Source of the DNA: Prorocentrum cordatum | Taxonomy: Eukaryota; Sar; Dinophyceae; Prorocentrales; Prorocentraceae | NCBI GenBank assembly: GCA_963575745.1 | Contig: CAUYUJ010004291.1 | Location: forward strand, 72,001-136,000 | Length of the DNA: 64,000 bases | Direction: 5' to 3' | Part shown: positions 49,977-59,929 of the stretch, one piece after another | Layout: each line of letters opens with the position of its first letter | Numbering within the stretch: position 1 is the first letter of the stretch | Program-made: the position numbers and the translations under genes | Notes under the pieces: generated by a model | The model's database searches: none | Seen by the model: only the letters and a program-made list of their open reading frames with translations | Told to the model about the DNA's origin: nothing

Positions 49977-52900
49977 TCAGCGCGATGGATGCCACTCTGT
50001 ATAGTTGGGTGGACGCTGCGCCCAGCTGACCGAGGTCGCTGTCTTCAAGAAAGCACGCTTTGCGCTCCGAGACAGGCTGAGTGGCAACACGGAGTGTCGA
50101 CATGAACGGGGGGAAGGTGGGCAATGCCGCAGCCTGGGGTTCCGTGGGCGTGGAATGAGGCTCGAGCCGTAGACGCGCACTGAGAAACGCCCGACGGGGG
50201 GCCAAGACGGCGGGACAGGGACCGGGAGCGTGACCCTTGGCCGCGTGGCCCTTGATGGCGGGGCCAGCCTTTCCTGGGCCTGGAGCCGAAACCTCGCGTC
50301 TTGGCCATGCCCGACGGCGTCGCTTGCGGTCGAAGTCCCGCCCTCGCTGTCGCTTGTCGGCGTTGTGTGCGTCGCCTTTGGGGGCGGTCCTTTTCTCCCT
50401 GGCCCTCCAGTCTGTGCCGGCCCATGTGCTTTGCCGGCGGCCCCATCCCTCCCAGGACTGCCATGGGCGCCATGGGGCAGCTGAGCTGGATGCGCCAGTC
50501 TGCGCGGCAACCCTGTAATCGGTGTATGCCGGAGGGGCAGCTGTGGCTTCTCTGGGCTTGCTCCAGGGGCACCGCTGGCCCGCTGGCCATCTCCCCTAGG
50601 CTCGCCTGGGGGGGATGCACGCGTGGCGTCACTGTCCCTGTCGGGCACGGAAGGGGGCATTGGCGCGACATTGCTGCTGACGGCCCATGGGTATGGGCGG
50701 CCGTCGCTACTGCGTCCCCTGGGGGCTCGCGTCCTCGTGTCGCGCTGTAACAGAAGGCGATGCTTCTCCAAGACTGTTGGCCACTCCACGTGGCGCTGGT
50801 GCTCGACGTCCATCTTGTAGGCATCGTAACCAAACTCTTCCCATGCCAGAAGAAAGCCTTCGCAGAGTTGTGCCGTGTTCTTCTTGGGGTCGGATTTGAT
50901 GTTGACCCACGGGCCCCCGTGCCTGCTGCCTGCCTTACGAACCCAGGCAGTCCAAATCCCATTGAATGCGCCTCCCAGCGTCTTCTGAAGCCTGATGATC
51001 TTGTCTGAGGCTGGTTCGTCTACTTTGGTGTCAGCCTCGTAGATGGGCCCCATGTACATGGGGGGTCCGCCCAAGGGATCGCCTTGGAGCGCGGGTGGGA
51101 GGGATGCTGCCTGGGGGTCGGGCCGTCGGTCCGGGCTGCGGCTCTGCCACGGCGAGCTAAGTGGCGGGCGGGCGTCGCGATCAAGCGTGGCGTCCTCGGG
51201 CATGGAGCGCTGACGGCGCTCTGTCTTGCTCCCCGCCCCCCTTAGATCTCTGCCGTTTCCGATCTCTTCCTGGAGTGAGCGGGGGCGGGCAGTAGCGAAT
51301 GGCGCCCAGGCTGCTGACTCGACCCTTGGCGGGGGCTGGGTCCACAGGTCTGGCGGACTGCGGGAAGCATCGCTGTCGCTTGGGCCGGGGGCGTCAGCCT
51401 CATCTGCCTGTTGCGTGGGACTGGCGACCATGGAGACGGTCCTGTCCGGTGGGATTCCCAAGGCCTGTCCTTCTGTATCCGGCCCTTTGTTGTCCTCGTC
51501 CCAATCGGCTTCGCATTCGCCGCTGCCGCTTCCGCATCTGTCCGGGGACGGCACTCTCCCTATCTCTCCGTCCGACTGTGCCGGCGCAGCGGGTTCCTGG
51601 AGGGGGGCATGGTCGGGGGGGCACTCAGATGAAACAGCCAGGGGCTTGCTGCGCCAGACCGCAGCGGGAGATCCGTCACCCTCCTCGCTGCTGGTCCTCC
51701 CGACATTGCGCTCGCCGGCAAGGACCTCTATTGTTCCTACTGAGAGGTCGTCCTTCATTTGAGCTAGGAAGTGGGTTAGCGTGCCCAACGGTTGGCGCCG
51801 GGGGCGCTGTCCTTTCTGGTTGTCGAGTTTGTCTGCAAAGGACCGCCATGCCTCCTGGCATTTCTGGTTCCTCTCAACCAGGTGCGCAATGACATTGGCC
51901 GCTGCAGCCCTCTGTCCGTCCCAGGGGATGAGGGGGGGATGACCATTCCTGGGGATCTCGCCCCCGCAGATGGAGTCCAGGAAGCGCACCAGGTGCTCAA
52001 GTGACCATCCTGATTCGTCGGTCACATCACCCACTACTTCCCTGCCCCAGCGCTGCGCGTGGGCCGTCCATAGGGTGTAGACCACGTGGTTCCACTCAAT
52101 CAGAAACTTGACCAACTCGCGGACGGGGCCACTCGACTGATCTCCAGCGAGACGGCGGGTGGAGTACGCGGGTAGTAGGGGCGCCGTGGGAGAGACGGTA
52201 GAGTGTACCTGTGGGTACCTCCGCCGTCGGCCCCCCTCCGGGCTCGTGGCGCGCCCTGGATGGTCGGGTAGCGTCGTCGGTGGGCTGGGGCCGGTGGCCG
52301 TCGCTGGGCTGATTGGGGAGAGATGAGCTGACATGTCGTAGATGCCCCATTCCTCCGAGCTCTCGCTAATGGCAGGCCTCTTGGCGGGGGAGGCAGGGTA
52401 TACCTCGTTCGAGCATAGATCAAGCACACGGTCGAGGACACTGGGAGCGAGGTCCCAGATGTGCACCAGGCACCTCCTGCAAGCCCAACTGGCGTTCCAC
52501 TGCCTTCTGATCCACAACGATGGCATTGCGCCCCACGCTGGGAGACCTGTCTGGTCATTGCAGTCTGCGTCCTCCTCTGGGCGCCATATGAAGCGCCCCA
52601 ATGCGGGCGCGCCCGGCGACCACTCGAGCAGGGGGGAGTAGGGGGGACAGAAGTCGCACGTGGCCGAGTAGCAATTGGTGAAGCGCACTTCGGTGCCGAA
52701 CCTGCCGTCTGTAAGCCTGTGTGGCGGTAGCGTGGTGCCTGCGCTGACTGGGCTGAAACGGCGTGGCGTACGAAGGGTGAGCCCCCTGAGGGAGGTCAGG
52801 GCTGCCGTGTCCGTTGGCGCCCCGTACCCCAGCGGCAGCCTAGACAGAGAGGGAGGGGTCCTAGCCCTTTTCTGCGCAAGGTTGTCGTCTAGCCTGCGTT

Positions 52901-53855
52901 TATGCTCTTGTAATAGCCGCTGCGTGGACTTCTTGCCGATGCGCTCCGAGGGGTCGGGTTCGGGGAGGGGAATACCTTTCTTCTCCAGCGAGATGACCCA
53001 ACAGTGCTCGCAGAGCCATATGCAGTTCTTTCCCTCCGTATGCGCCTGCGCACGGCTCTGCGCGAGTAGTTCCCCGGTGTAGTCGTCTTCCCAGGTGCCC
53101 GCTGCACCGTGCAGACCCACGTTGAAGCACCCGTCGCAGTTGTAGGTGGCGCCCTTCAGCCGCCTGCTGAAGCGCTCATCGCGCGCGGCGGGGGGGGGCC
53201 AATGATGTACCTGGGGCGGGGAGGCAGGGATGGCCTCGTCGAGTCGGTGGTTGGAGATGGCCTTCCCGCCCCCTATGCACCGGAGATCGCCCATGGTCTG
53301 CGGGCAGCCTAGCCCCACCTCTGATCCCGCCAAGGCAGTGTGCAGCAGGCAGATGGAGCACTCTCCAACGTTCAGCTGTGCGACGTCAGCGGGTCGGACG
53401 ATGGTCTGCAGCACGCGCAGGGGGGCCTCCAGGGTGCAGTTGTGCGTCTGCATCCCAGCCCACGTTTTCGGACAACCGCGCTTGTCTGCCACCTCGTGGC
53501 GGTGGGCATACGTGGCCAAGGTGCTTGCGTGATGTATGACTTCGGCGAGCTTGGCGTGGAGAGTGGCAAGGTCTGCCAGCTGGTAGCCCCACGTCTCTGC
53601 AAACTGTGTGCGGAACTCTTTGTGAGCTTCCTGCCACGGGAGGCACAACCCCATCATGGCCTCGAGCATGTCGCCTGTGGCCTCTGGGTTCGGGAAGGGC
53701 CAAAGCGTGGCACGAGGCTCACGAAACTGTAGCATCATCACTACCAGCAGCACTCTGAGTGCGTGGGGTTGGAGTGGCCGCCCGTCAACTCCAACTAGGG
53801 ATTGCGTGAAATCGGTGTCGACCGCGTCGGGCTTGGAGTAGGGCGCGCAGGTTCC
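49977..53855 (-). CDS. Large cysteine-rich, Pro/Ser-rich protein downstream of the helicase
   Basis: One frame stays open for 1,374 codons; coding-like sequence in it starts near residue 82. The first ~480 residues are globular, with candidate metal-binding clusters: C248-x2-C251, C322-x2-C325, C360-x3-C364-x2-C367, C477-x4-C482-x2-C485 and C541-x2-C544...C563. From about 570 on it is rich in Pro, Ser, Arg and acidic residues and probably disordered. One folded island at about 1,010-1,090 holds 'IIRLQKTLGGAFNGIWTAWV' and 'AWEEFGYDAYKMD'. The part before residue 82 is replaced by another frame (54,321-53,870), reading 'MQKLVDDPTMAILLCTVSG' and 'APWNDKQLGVSYDSLPPLP'. It is therefore the C-terminal part of the helicase unit, separated by frameshifts. 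I do not recognise the family. Confidence 0.65.
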   Translation of the reverse strand, partial: GTCAPYSKPDAVDTDFTQSLVGVDGRPLQPHALRVLLVVMMLQFREPRATLWPFPNPEATGDMLEAMMGLCLPWQEAHKEFRTQFAETWGYQLADLATLHAKLAEVIHHASTLATYAHRHEVADKRGCPKTWAGMQTHNCTLEAPLRVLQTIVRPADVAQLNVGECSICLLHTALAGSEVGLGCPQTMGDLRCIGGGKAISNHRLDEAIPASPPQVHHWPPPAARDERFSRRLKGATYNCDGCFNVGLHGAAGTWEDDYTGELLAQSRAQAHTEGKNCIWLCEHCWVISLEKKGIPLPEPDPSERIGKKSTQRLLQEHKRRLDDNLAQKRARTPPSLSRLPLGYGAPTDTAALTSLRGLTLRTPRRFSPVSAGTTLPPHRLTDGRFGTEVRFTNCYSATCDFCPPYSPLLEWSPGAPALGRFIWRPEEDADCNDQTGLPAWGAMPSLWIRRQWNASWACRRCLVHIWDLAPSVLDRVLDLCSNEVYPASPAKRPAISESSEEWGIYDMSAHLSPISPATATGPSPPTTLPDHPGRATSPEGGRRRRYPQVHSTVSPTAPLLPAYSTRRLAGDQSSGPVRELVKFLIEWNHVVYTLWTAHAQRWGREVVGDVTDESGWSLEHLVRFLDSICGGEIPRNGHPPLIPWDGQRAAAANVIAHLVERNQKCQEAWRSFADKLDNQKGQRPRRQPLGTLTHFLAQMKDDLSVGTIEVLAGERNVGRTSSEEGDGSPAAVWRSKPLAVSSECPPDHAPLQEPAAPAQSDGEIGRVPSPDRCGSGSGECEADWDEDNKGPDTEGQALGIPPDRTVSMVASPTQQADEADAPGPSDSDASRSPPDLWTQPPPRVESAAWAPFATARPRSLQEEIGNGRDLRGAGSKTERRQRSMPEDATLDRDARPPLSSPWQSRSPDRRPDPQAASLPPALQGDPLGGPPMYMGPIYEADTKVDEPASDKIIRLQKTLGGAFNGIWTAWVRKAGSRHGGPWVNIKSDPKKNTAQLCEGFLLAWEEFGYDAYKMDVEHQRHVEWPTVLEKHRLLLQRDTRTRAPRGRSSDGRPYPWAVSSNVAPMPPSVPDRDSDATRASPPGEPRGDGQRASGAPGASPEKPQLPLRHTPITGLPRRLAHPAQLPHGAHGSPGRDGAAGKAHGPAQTGGPGRKGPPPKATHTTPTSDSEGGTSTASDAVGHGQDARFRLQAQERLAPPSRATRPRVTLPVPVPPSWPPVGRFSVRVYGSSLIPRPRNPRLRHCPPSPRSCRHSVLPLSLSRSAKRAFLKTATSVSWAQRPPNYTEWHPSR

Positions 53856-53869
53856 CAATTCCTGGGTGC

Positions 53870-54321
53870 GCCCTGTGCCGTCGGCACCTGCAGGTGGCGC
53901 TGCTCCAGGCTGCTGGAAACTGGTGCGGCGCCGGTGTCCCCACCATGCGGGGTAGTGGTGGAAGCGAGTCGTACGAGACGCCCAACTGCTTGTCGTTCCA
54001 CGGCGCGCCCAGTCCGAGGAACCAGACAATGGCTGAACACGTGGGGTTGTACACAGTGTCGCTGGCGTCGATCCCCACTTCCACGTCTTGGCAGTAGCCA
54101 AGGTGGCTCCAGGCCTTCCTGTCTAAGCTGCCTGGTTGCCTGGGTGTGGCCCCCATCTGCCACTGATGTGGGTGTAGCCCGGACACGGTGCACAGCAGGA
54201 TAGCCATGGTGGGGTCGTCAACCAGCTTCTGCATGCTGTCTGCGAGGGCAGCACCCAGCTTGTCCCAAGAGAACTGAGGGTCGAGTGGTGCCGCGATGCG
54301 GTCCGCGATGGAGCTCTCCAA
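53870..54321 (-). pseudogene. Connecting segment between helicase and Cys-rich protein
   Basis: A frame of its own, reading 'ESSIADRIAAPLDPQFSWDK', 'LGAALADSMQKLVDDPTMAI' and 'SDTVYNPTCSAIVWFLGLG'. A coding-like N-terminal extension 'NGLDDAIKKAKARLE' connects it upstream to the helicase end near 54,360. Frameshifts near 54.36 and 53.87 kb separate it from both neighbours. Confidence 0.55.
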
Positions 54322-54350
54322 CCTGGCTTTGGCCTTCTTGATGGCGTCGT

Positions 54351-56300
54351 CTAGGCCATTTTACGCTGTCGCCCCCTTGTGTGTGTGGGAGCGGCTGGGA
54401 TCCACGTCGCGAGGTCCTTGATGAGGTCAAACCCCTGGTCGATGCGCAGGGCAGTTCTGTTGCCCATGTCGCCCCCCTGGAAGCGGAACCAAAGCTTCGC
54501 CATCCTCCCGTGCTCGGAGAGCCCCCTGAGGTGCGCTCCTGTGTCAGTGCTGAACATCCCCCCGTCCCCGATTATTACCACGTTGGAGGTGGCCCGCGTG
54601 ATTGCGACGTTCACTCTGCTGGGGTTGTCCATGAAGCCCCAGTCGTGCCAAAAGTTGGAACGCGTGGTCAGGTAGATCACGATGTGAGCCCCCCCACCCT
54701 GGCTGGGGTCGATGGTGGAGATGCTGAGCCTGCCGTTGGCCAGGTACTCCTCTGCTACCTGACGCGCCCCCTGGAAGCGTAGGTCGATGCCATTGAGGGG
54801 GGGAACTCCATTGCTCGAACACCCGTTCGTAGCCTCTGTGATCGCTGTCGCGCGCGCGGGGGTGAGAGGGGGGTTCGCTCGCACCGACTGCCCCACCTTT
54901 GCCAGCTCCTCTCCCTGGTCTTAGCCTGCCCCAGGGTGCCGCTGATGCTGCGCCATGACTGGGGCCACCCATTCTCGAGCACCGCACGCTGCAAGTGATA
55001 GCCAACCGCTACGAGGACTGTGGTCCCCCTTTTCATGGCGGGCAAGAGTGCCCTCGCTATATCCACCGTCTGCGCAGCCTCTGGAACATTTGCGCATCCG
55101 GAATGGAGGTTGGACGAGACCTCGAGAGAGAGAGAGAGAGAGAGAAAGGGGTTGTCGACCAGGAGGAAACGATGTCTCTCTCCTCCGGGCGCTTTGGCGG
55201 TGGCTGAAGGTCCCTCAATAATGCCTCCAGGTCCTCTGGGGTGGACTTGGTGGCTTTGGCCAGTGCGGCGAGCTGAGCGACGTCCCATGGTAGTATCTGC
55301 CGCCACGGCGGTCCTTCCACTAGTGGCCTCTGTGTCCGTGGGTCGGAGAGCCCTGTCCGCATCGCCTTGCTGTAGAAGACCACATTGGGCCATGACAGGA
55401 GGAGGGGGTGCATGCGGTAGCAGAAGGTCAGTTGCACCACTGCCGAGGTATCCCCACCTAGCGTATTGTGAAGCCGGTCGAATATCGAAAGGCACAGGCC
55501 GCGGTCAGCGGCGTTCCTGGAGAGGACAGTGGGGGGAAGCTGCTTGGGGTCGCCGACCAGCAGTAGGTGTCCGCCAGAACGCATGACGCTGACAAGGGAC
55601 ATTGCCGCCATCAGCTCGTGGGCCTGCCCAGCTTCGTCAACGATGAGCAGGGCAGCCGGGGAGGCAAGCTTGAGGGACTCTGCCGCCTCGTGGGTTGCGA
55701 TGATCATCTTGGCGTCCCTTAGTAGCTGTGAGCGGAAGGCGAGGAGCTCCTTGGAGGGGCCGCTCTGGTGGGGGGACGGTTGTAGGTTCTGAGGAAATGC
55801 CCCACTGGCGTAAGGGGGGCGAGTTTAGGCACCACACGGGCGTCCTTCGCTAGCCTGACGCACCTGTTGGGGAAGCAAGGTTCGGGTGCCAACCTGCCCG
55901 CAACTTCGTCGTCTGTAAACGGGGCGCCGGCTTGTTCCGTGCCCTGTTGCTGCAGCCCCGTGCTGTCCACCGCCGTTGCGCCCGGAAGGCTGTGGGCTTT
56001 GGCCTCGATCGTGGCTCTCGCCATGGCGAGGAGGGAGCTGCTGCAGGCCCTCGTGTTCTCCACTTCGTTAGCCCGTATCCTGTCCTTCCTGTCGATTGCG
56101 CGATGGTTGAGGAGGAACGTTATCACGTCAAGTGGTGCGCCTACCAGGTCGTCAGGTGCCTGTGGCAGCTTGTAGATCTCGCTGATGGCTTGAGTGATCC
56201 GCCAGTACTGCAGCTTGGACGGAGCTTTGTCCACTCGGTACAGGACTTCGCCTTCTTTGTCTGCGTTTGCGGCAATACCGAGTGAGAGTAGCTCCTCAGC
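54351..56300 (-). pseudogene. UPF1-like superfamily 1 helicase, frame-broken
   Basis: Motifs appear in order along the minus strand: 'LLIVDEAGQAHELM' (motif II, DEAGQ), 'LLLVGDPKQLPPTV' (motif III), 'FCYRMHPLL' (motif IIIa/Y-R-M-H-P), 'TVLVAVGYHLQRAV' (motif IV), 'STIDPSQGGGAHIVI' (motif V, Q-G) and 'RVNVAITRATSNVVIIG' (motif VI). This is the UPF1/ZNFX1 group, ATP-driven RNA/DNA translocases. The frame changes near 55.80, 55.18, 54.92 and 54.36 kb; the 55.18 shift is at a GGAGGAGAGAGA run. A Walker A (G-x4-G-K-T) could not be found upstream, where 'SEIYKLPQAPDDLVGAPLDV' leads into the domain. Either the copy is dead or the assembly contains indels; the surviving motifs look functional. Confidence 0.85.
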
Positions 56301-57122
56301 CTGGCTCGAGCCGCACCATGCCAGAGCTTGATTGGTGGGGGTACCTCGGGCCAGTCCTTAGTCCGATGACCTCGCACTCGTTGCGGGGAATGGAGCCACC
56401 AAAGTCCGTGGGCCACACGAGTGTGAGGGTGATGATCTGGTCCTCCGTTGGGCCGGTGAGACTAAGGAGCAGTGTCCGTGACTGCGCGTCCTGTCCCCCT
56501 TCCAGTCCTTTGAGCATCAGTCTGAACAAAATTGGCCATCGTAGGTGCAGGAGCAGCTTCCCGTCCTGGGGGGGGCAGGCGTTGCGAAGGTTGTACTTAT
56601 CGAGAATGTGGCACGTGGACCGCTCGTTGACGGAAGTGCCCGACACTTCCCGGGCACAGCTCTTCTTACGTGCCAGGTCTGTTCTGGCCTTTGCCGATCC
56701 GTCCCATCTTGTCTCCGTGGCAGCCATGCACTCAGTCCACGCTAACCTGGACAAAATGCAGCCCCTCTGCCGCAGATCCTGCTCCCAATGCTTTGGCAGG
56801 TTCACCCCCCCAGGGACCGGTCCCAGTGGGGTGTGCAGACGGAACTGAGCCCCAGGGCTGTCTGCGGGTACGGCGAACAGCTGCATTATCGCCTTGGCTG
56901 CTGCATCTGTTGGGGGGTCTGGTGCTGTCCGACCGGCATGGGGGGGTGCGTCGTTTGCCCAGTTGGTCTCGTCACCATGCGGCTGTCCTGTCCGTCACCC
57001 TCCTCGCAGCTGGTGGGGAAACGCGGTGCGTGTTGAATTTCCTCTGCTGAGGAGGGGAGCGGGAAGGGTACTGATTGCTTCTTGGGGTTATTCGGGAAAG
57101 GGGTCGGGACTTCTGGGGCCAC
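56296..57122 (-). CDS. N-terminal part of the helicase unit
   Basis: The 196-residue frame from 56,886 reads 'FRLHTPLGPVPGGVNLPKHW', 'LHLRWPILFRLMLKGLEGG' and 'RTLLLSLTGPTEDQIITLTL'. An adjoining frame (57,122-56,886) gives a Pro/Gln-rich lead. The family was not recognised; position suggests the beta-barrel/accessory region that precedes the helicase core in UPF1-like proteins. True start unknown. Confidence 0.5.
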
Positions 57123-57254
57123 GCGAGAACAAGATCATATCGTCGGATGCCTGGGTCGGATTCGCTCAGTTGGGAAACAGCGGGAGTGGGAAGCAGCGCG
57201 GGGGACTCGAAGTGCACGCCAACCCTTGATGAAGGAGCAACTGCATTACCATAC

Positions 57255-57405
57255 ACTTTCCGCGTGGATTTCTTGAATCCGAGGCGGGCCCCAACCCCTG
57301 GAAAACGAAGCGCGCGAGGGGCGGCGCCGGAGCCGCCGCCAGGGGGGGCCCAGCGCCGACTCTCAAGAAATCCGCGAGGTCCTCGACCTCTACTTTCTGG
57401 GCCCT
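57255..57405. mobile_element. GC-rich hairpin family copy
   Basis: It runs from CGTGGATTTCTTGAATCCGA to CAAGAAATCCGCGAGGTCCT around a GGCGGCGCCGGAGCCGCCGC centre. Confidence 0.7.
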
Positions 57406-57629
57406 GAGCGCAGCAGGTGCCGTTGCGGCGCGGCCGCGGCGACCGCCGAGACCGCCGCGGCGCGGCCACGAGGGCGGCCTCTGCGCGGGCCTAGCGAGGA
57501 CGGCGCAGAGGTCTGAGCCCAGCGGAAAAAATTAGCCCGGCGAAGGACCCAACCACATGCAGCTGCGAATCACGCTGCATATGACAATCTCCTCGCAGGT
57601 TGCGCGCCGCGGGAAGGATGGGGCACGGG

Positions 57630-57935
57630 GCATGCGGATGGGGGCTACGAAACGTGTGATGGGTGTGCCAAAATTGGCTGGGGAAGACGCATGCAAAGAA
57701 CGCCATGGGGCGTTCGGTGGAGCTCCTTATGCTGCCACGAGCTGTGTGAGAGATGCGCCGTAGTGGTTTGGGGAGGCATGCAAACGGTTTCAGTGGGGAC
57801 TTAGGCGGAGCTCCCACGAAGCGTGGGAAAGGGCACAGTAGTGAGCGGGGGAGACGCATGTGAACGTCGCCACCAAGGCCTTAAGCGGAGCCCCTTAATG
57901 ATCCACGAAGCCCGCCCGGACCTCCGAAAGTTAGT
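57630..57935. repeat. Short 90-bp satellite array, related to 2.8-3.8 kb
   Basis: Three diverged units with 'CTACGAAACGTGTGATGGG', 'GAAGACGCATGCAAAGAA' and 'GGCGGAGCTCCCACGAAGCG', matching the 90-bp satellite at the other end of the window. Confidence 0.85.
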
Positions 57936-58207
57936 GTGTATCATGTTTGCTGTTCCTCTTCTGGGATCAGCGCGGGGGTTGCTAAGGGGATAGGGTGTCT
58001 ATCAGTAGATGGCAAGGCTTTATCTGGCCGAACCTGGCTTAGAAGCGGCTTTCGAAGGGCCATGTAGCTTAGGGGGGGTAGAGAACTCCGCTAAGAGAGC
58101 GGAGCCCACTTGGCCCGGATGGCTCACCCCCCTCGGCTACTCGGGGCACTCGGGACACACTTATACGCCAGGTTCCGCCAGAGATAACCCACCTTGGCAT
58201 ACACTTC

Positions 58208-58262
58208 AAGTCGGGCGTGTCCCTCTACAGGAGGAGTATTCACAGATAGTCAATCGTCCAAA
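58208..58262 (-). mobile_element. MITE family 1 fragment, inverted
   Basis: AAGTCGGGCGTGTCCCTCTA followed by GGAGTATTCACAGATAGTCA is the complement of the family's 3' end. A GGA tract follows directly. Confidence 0.75.
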
Positions 58263-58415
58263 AATAGTGTGGGGACGAGAGGAGGAGGGGGAGGGGGAGG
58301 GGGAGGAGGAGGAGGACGAGGAGGAAGTGTGTGAGGAGGAGGAGGAGGAGGAGGAGGAGGAGAGGAGGAGGAGGAGGAGGAGGAGGAGGAGGAGGAGGAG
58401 GAGGAGGAGGAGGAG
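58263..58415. repeat. (GGA)n tract
   Basis: About 45 imperfect GGA units. Confidence 0.95.
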
Positions 58416-58577
58416 TTTTGCGCAGTTTTACTTGTAAATCTTGCATCTTGTGGTGGGGAACACGCCCGCAGGAGGACACACGCCGACCGAAGCATACACT
58501 GAAGAACCCCAGTTCTCCCCTCGGCACCCCCGGGGTCAAAACCCCCACTAGCTCCGAGGCAGCGGGGGGGCTATGGT

Positions 58578-58741
58578 TCGGTCGGGCCTGTCCCCCTACA
58601 GCGGGACTTGGGACGGAAAATTGGAAATCCCCCCAACAGACACCAAAAATGCGCAACGAAAGTAGTCACAAAAATGGTCCCCCGGACTATTTGTTATACT
58701 ATTTGGGAACACTCCTCCTGTAGAGGGACAGGCCCGACTTG
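58578..58741. mobile_element. MITE family 1, complete copy
   Basis: GGTCGGGCCTGTCCCCCTAC at the left mirrors CTGTAGAGGGACAGGCCCGA at the right; 164 bp. Confidence 0.92.
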
Positions 58742-58904
58742 AGGCTGTGGCGGCCACGCCCCTCAGAGCTTGAGGTCGAGAGCCTCCTCGCCCCAGGTCG
58801 CGTCCCCGCCCTGGGCGCGTGCGCGGCCGCGCCGCTGCCGGCTCCGGCAACGAGGCGGGAACGAGCGGGCGGGCGCGCCGGTGGGGAGGAGCGCTCCTCC
58901 CAAG

Positions 58905-59212
58905 GGGAGGCAACCACTGGGAAGATTGAGCCCCATCTGGGAGCTATTACGCCGGAGTGGGCCTCGGACAGGGCTGGACCTAAACGGTGTTTCTGGTGAT
59001 TTCGTGGGCCGTTTTCGTTTCGACTTCGTTTTGCTGTAAAGGCGGATTCGAGACACAAGCGAAGGACAACAAAAACAAAACGAAAACGAAAAACACCGTT
59101 TAGGTTCAGCCCTGGCCTCGGATTAAGCGGGATCAAGCGGGATAAAGCAGGAGTACGCTGGACTTCCGACCAGTGCAGAATCAGAGTTTGACCTCCCGGG
59201 AGTTGCATTCCC
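58905..59212. repeat. Family M repeat split by a hAT-type MITE
   Basis: The left half (to 58,968) and right half (from 59,115) together match the uninterrupted family M copies at 32,740 and 42,378. The break falls inside GTGGGCCTCGGATTAAGCGG. Confidence 0.9.
58969..59114. mobile_element. hAT-type MITE (family L) with 8-bp target-site duplication
   Basis: Termini CAGGGCTGGACCTAAACGGT and CACCGTTTAGGTTCAGCCCTG minus one base are inverted over about 23 bp. GCCTCGGA (8 bp) is present on both sides. CAGGG termini with 8-bp duplications are the hAT signature. Confidence 0.93.
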
Positions 59213-59344
59213 AACTCACACGACCTCCAGGAGGGGGGGAGGGACTCAAGCAGCGAGGCGGGAGCGGGCTGGCGGGCGCGCCGGCGGGGAGGAGCGCTCC
59301 TCCCCCGGCCTCCTCCCGGGCGATCGACGCGATTCGCCGGCCCC

Positions 59345-59765
59345 GCTCCCTCTCCTCCTCCCTCTCCTCCTCCTCCTCCTCCTCCTCCTCCTCTCCTCCT
59401 CCTCCTCCTCCTCCTCCTCCTCCTCCTCCTCCTCCTCCTCCTCCTCCTCCTCCTCCTCCGCCTCCTCCTCCTCCTCCTCCTCCTCCTCCTCCTCCCCCTC
59501 CCCCCCTCCCCTCCCCCTCCCCCTCGCCCTCCCCCCAAGCCACCAAGCCCCCAAGCCCCCAACCCAGCCCCCAAGCCCAAGGCCCCCAAGGCCCCCTCCC
59601 CCTCTCCTCCTCCTCCTCCTCCTCCTCCTCCTCCTCCTCCTCCTCCTCCTCCTCCTCCTCCTCCTCCTCCTCCTCCTCCTCCTCCTCCTCCTCCTCCTCC
59701 TCCTCCTCCTCCTCCTCCTCCTCCTCCTCCTCCTCCTCCTCCTCCTCCTCCTCCTCCTCCTCCGC
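59345..59765. repeat. Very long (TCC)n tracts
   Basis: Two blocks, about 59,345-59,500 and 59,601-59,763, the second with over 50 almost pure TCC units, separated by a CCCAAGCCCCC tract. Long Ser/Pro, Gly and Arg/Glu frames on both strands are artefacts. Confidence 0.97.
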
Positions 59766-59929
59766 GGCTGGTGCTTCCCGTGGTGGAGTCCCCCCTTCCC
59801 TTTGTCGGGGAGCTGGCAGTGTTCATCACCACCGAATTTGGCCCTGGGCGATCGACGCCTCCTCCAGGCCCCTGCTCGGGCCCCGACCTCACGGGGGAGC
59901 CAGAGCGGGCACAGGGAGGAAGTCGTGTG

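Noticed and set aside
58055-58110. tRNA-like text 'TGTAGCTTAGGGGGGGTAGAG' region followed by a CTCCGC...GCGGAG stem
   Set aside because: The anticodon-like loop lacks U33, no T-arm GGTTCGA box or acceptor stem pairing could be found, and an A box alone is not enough.
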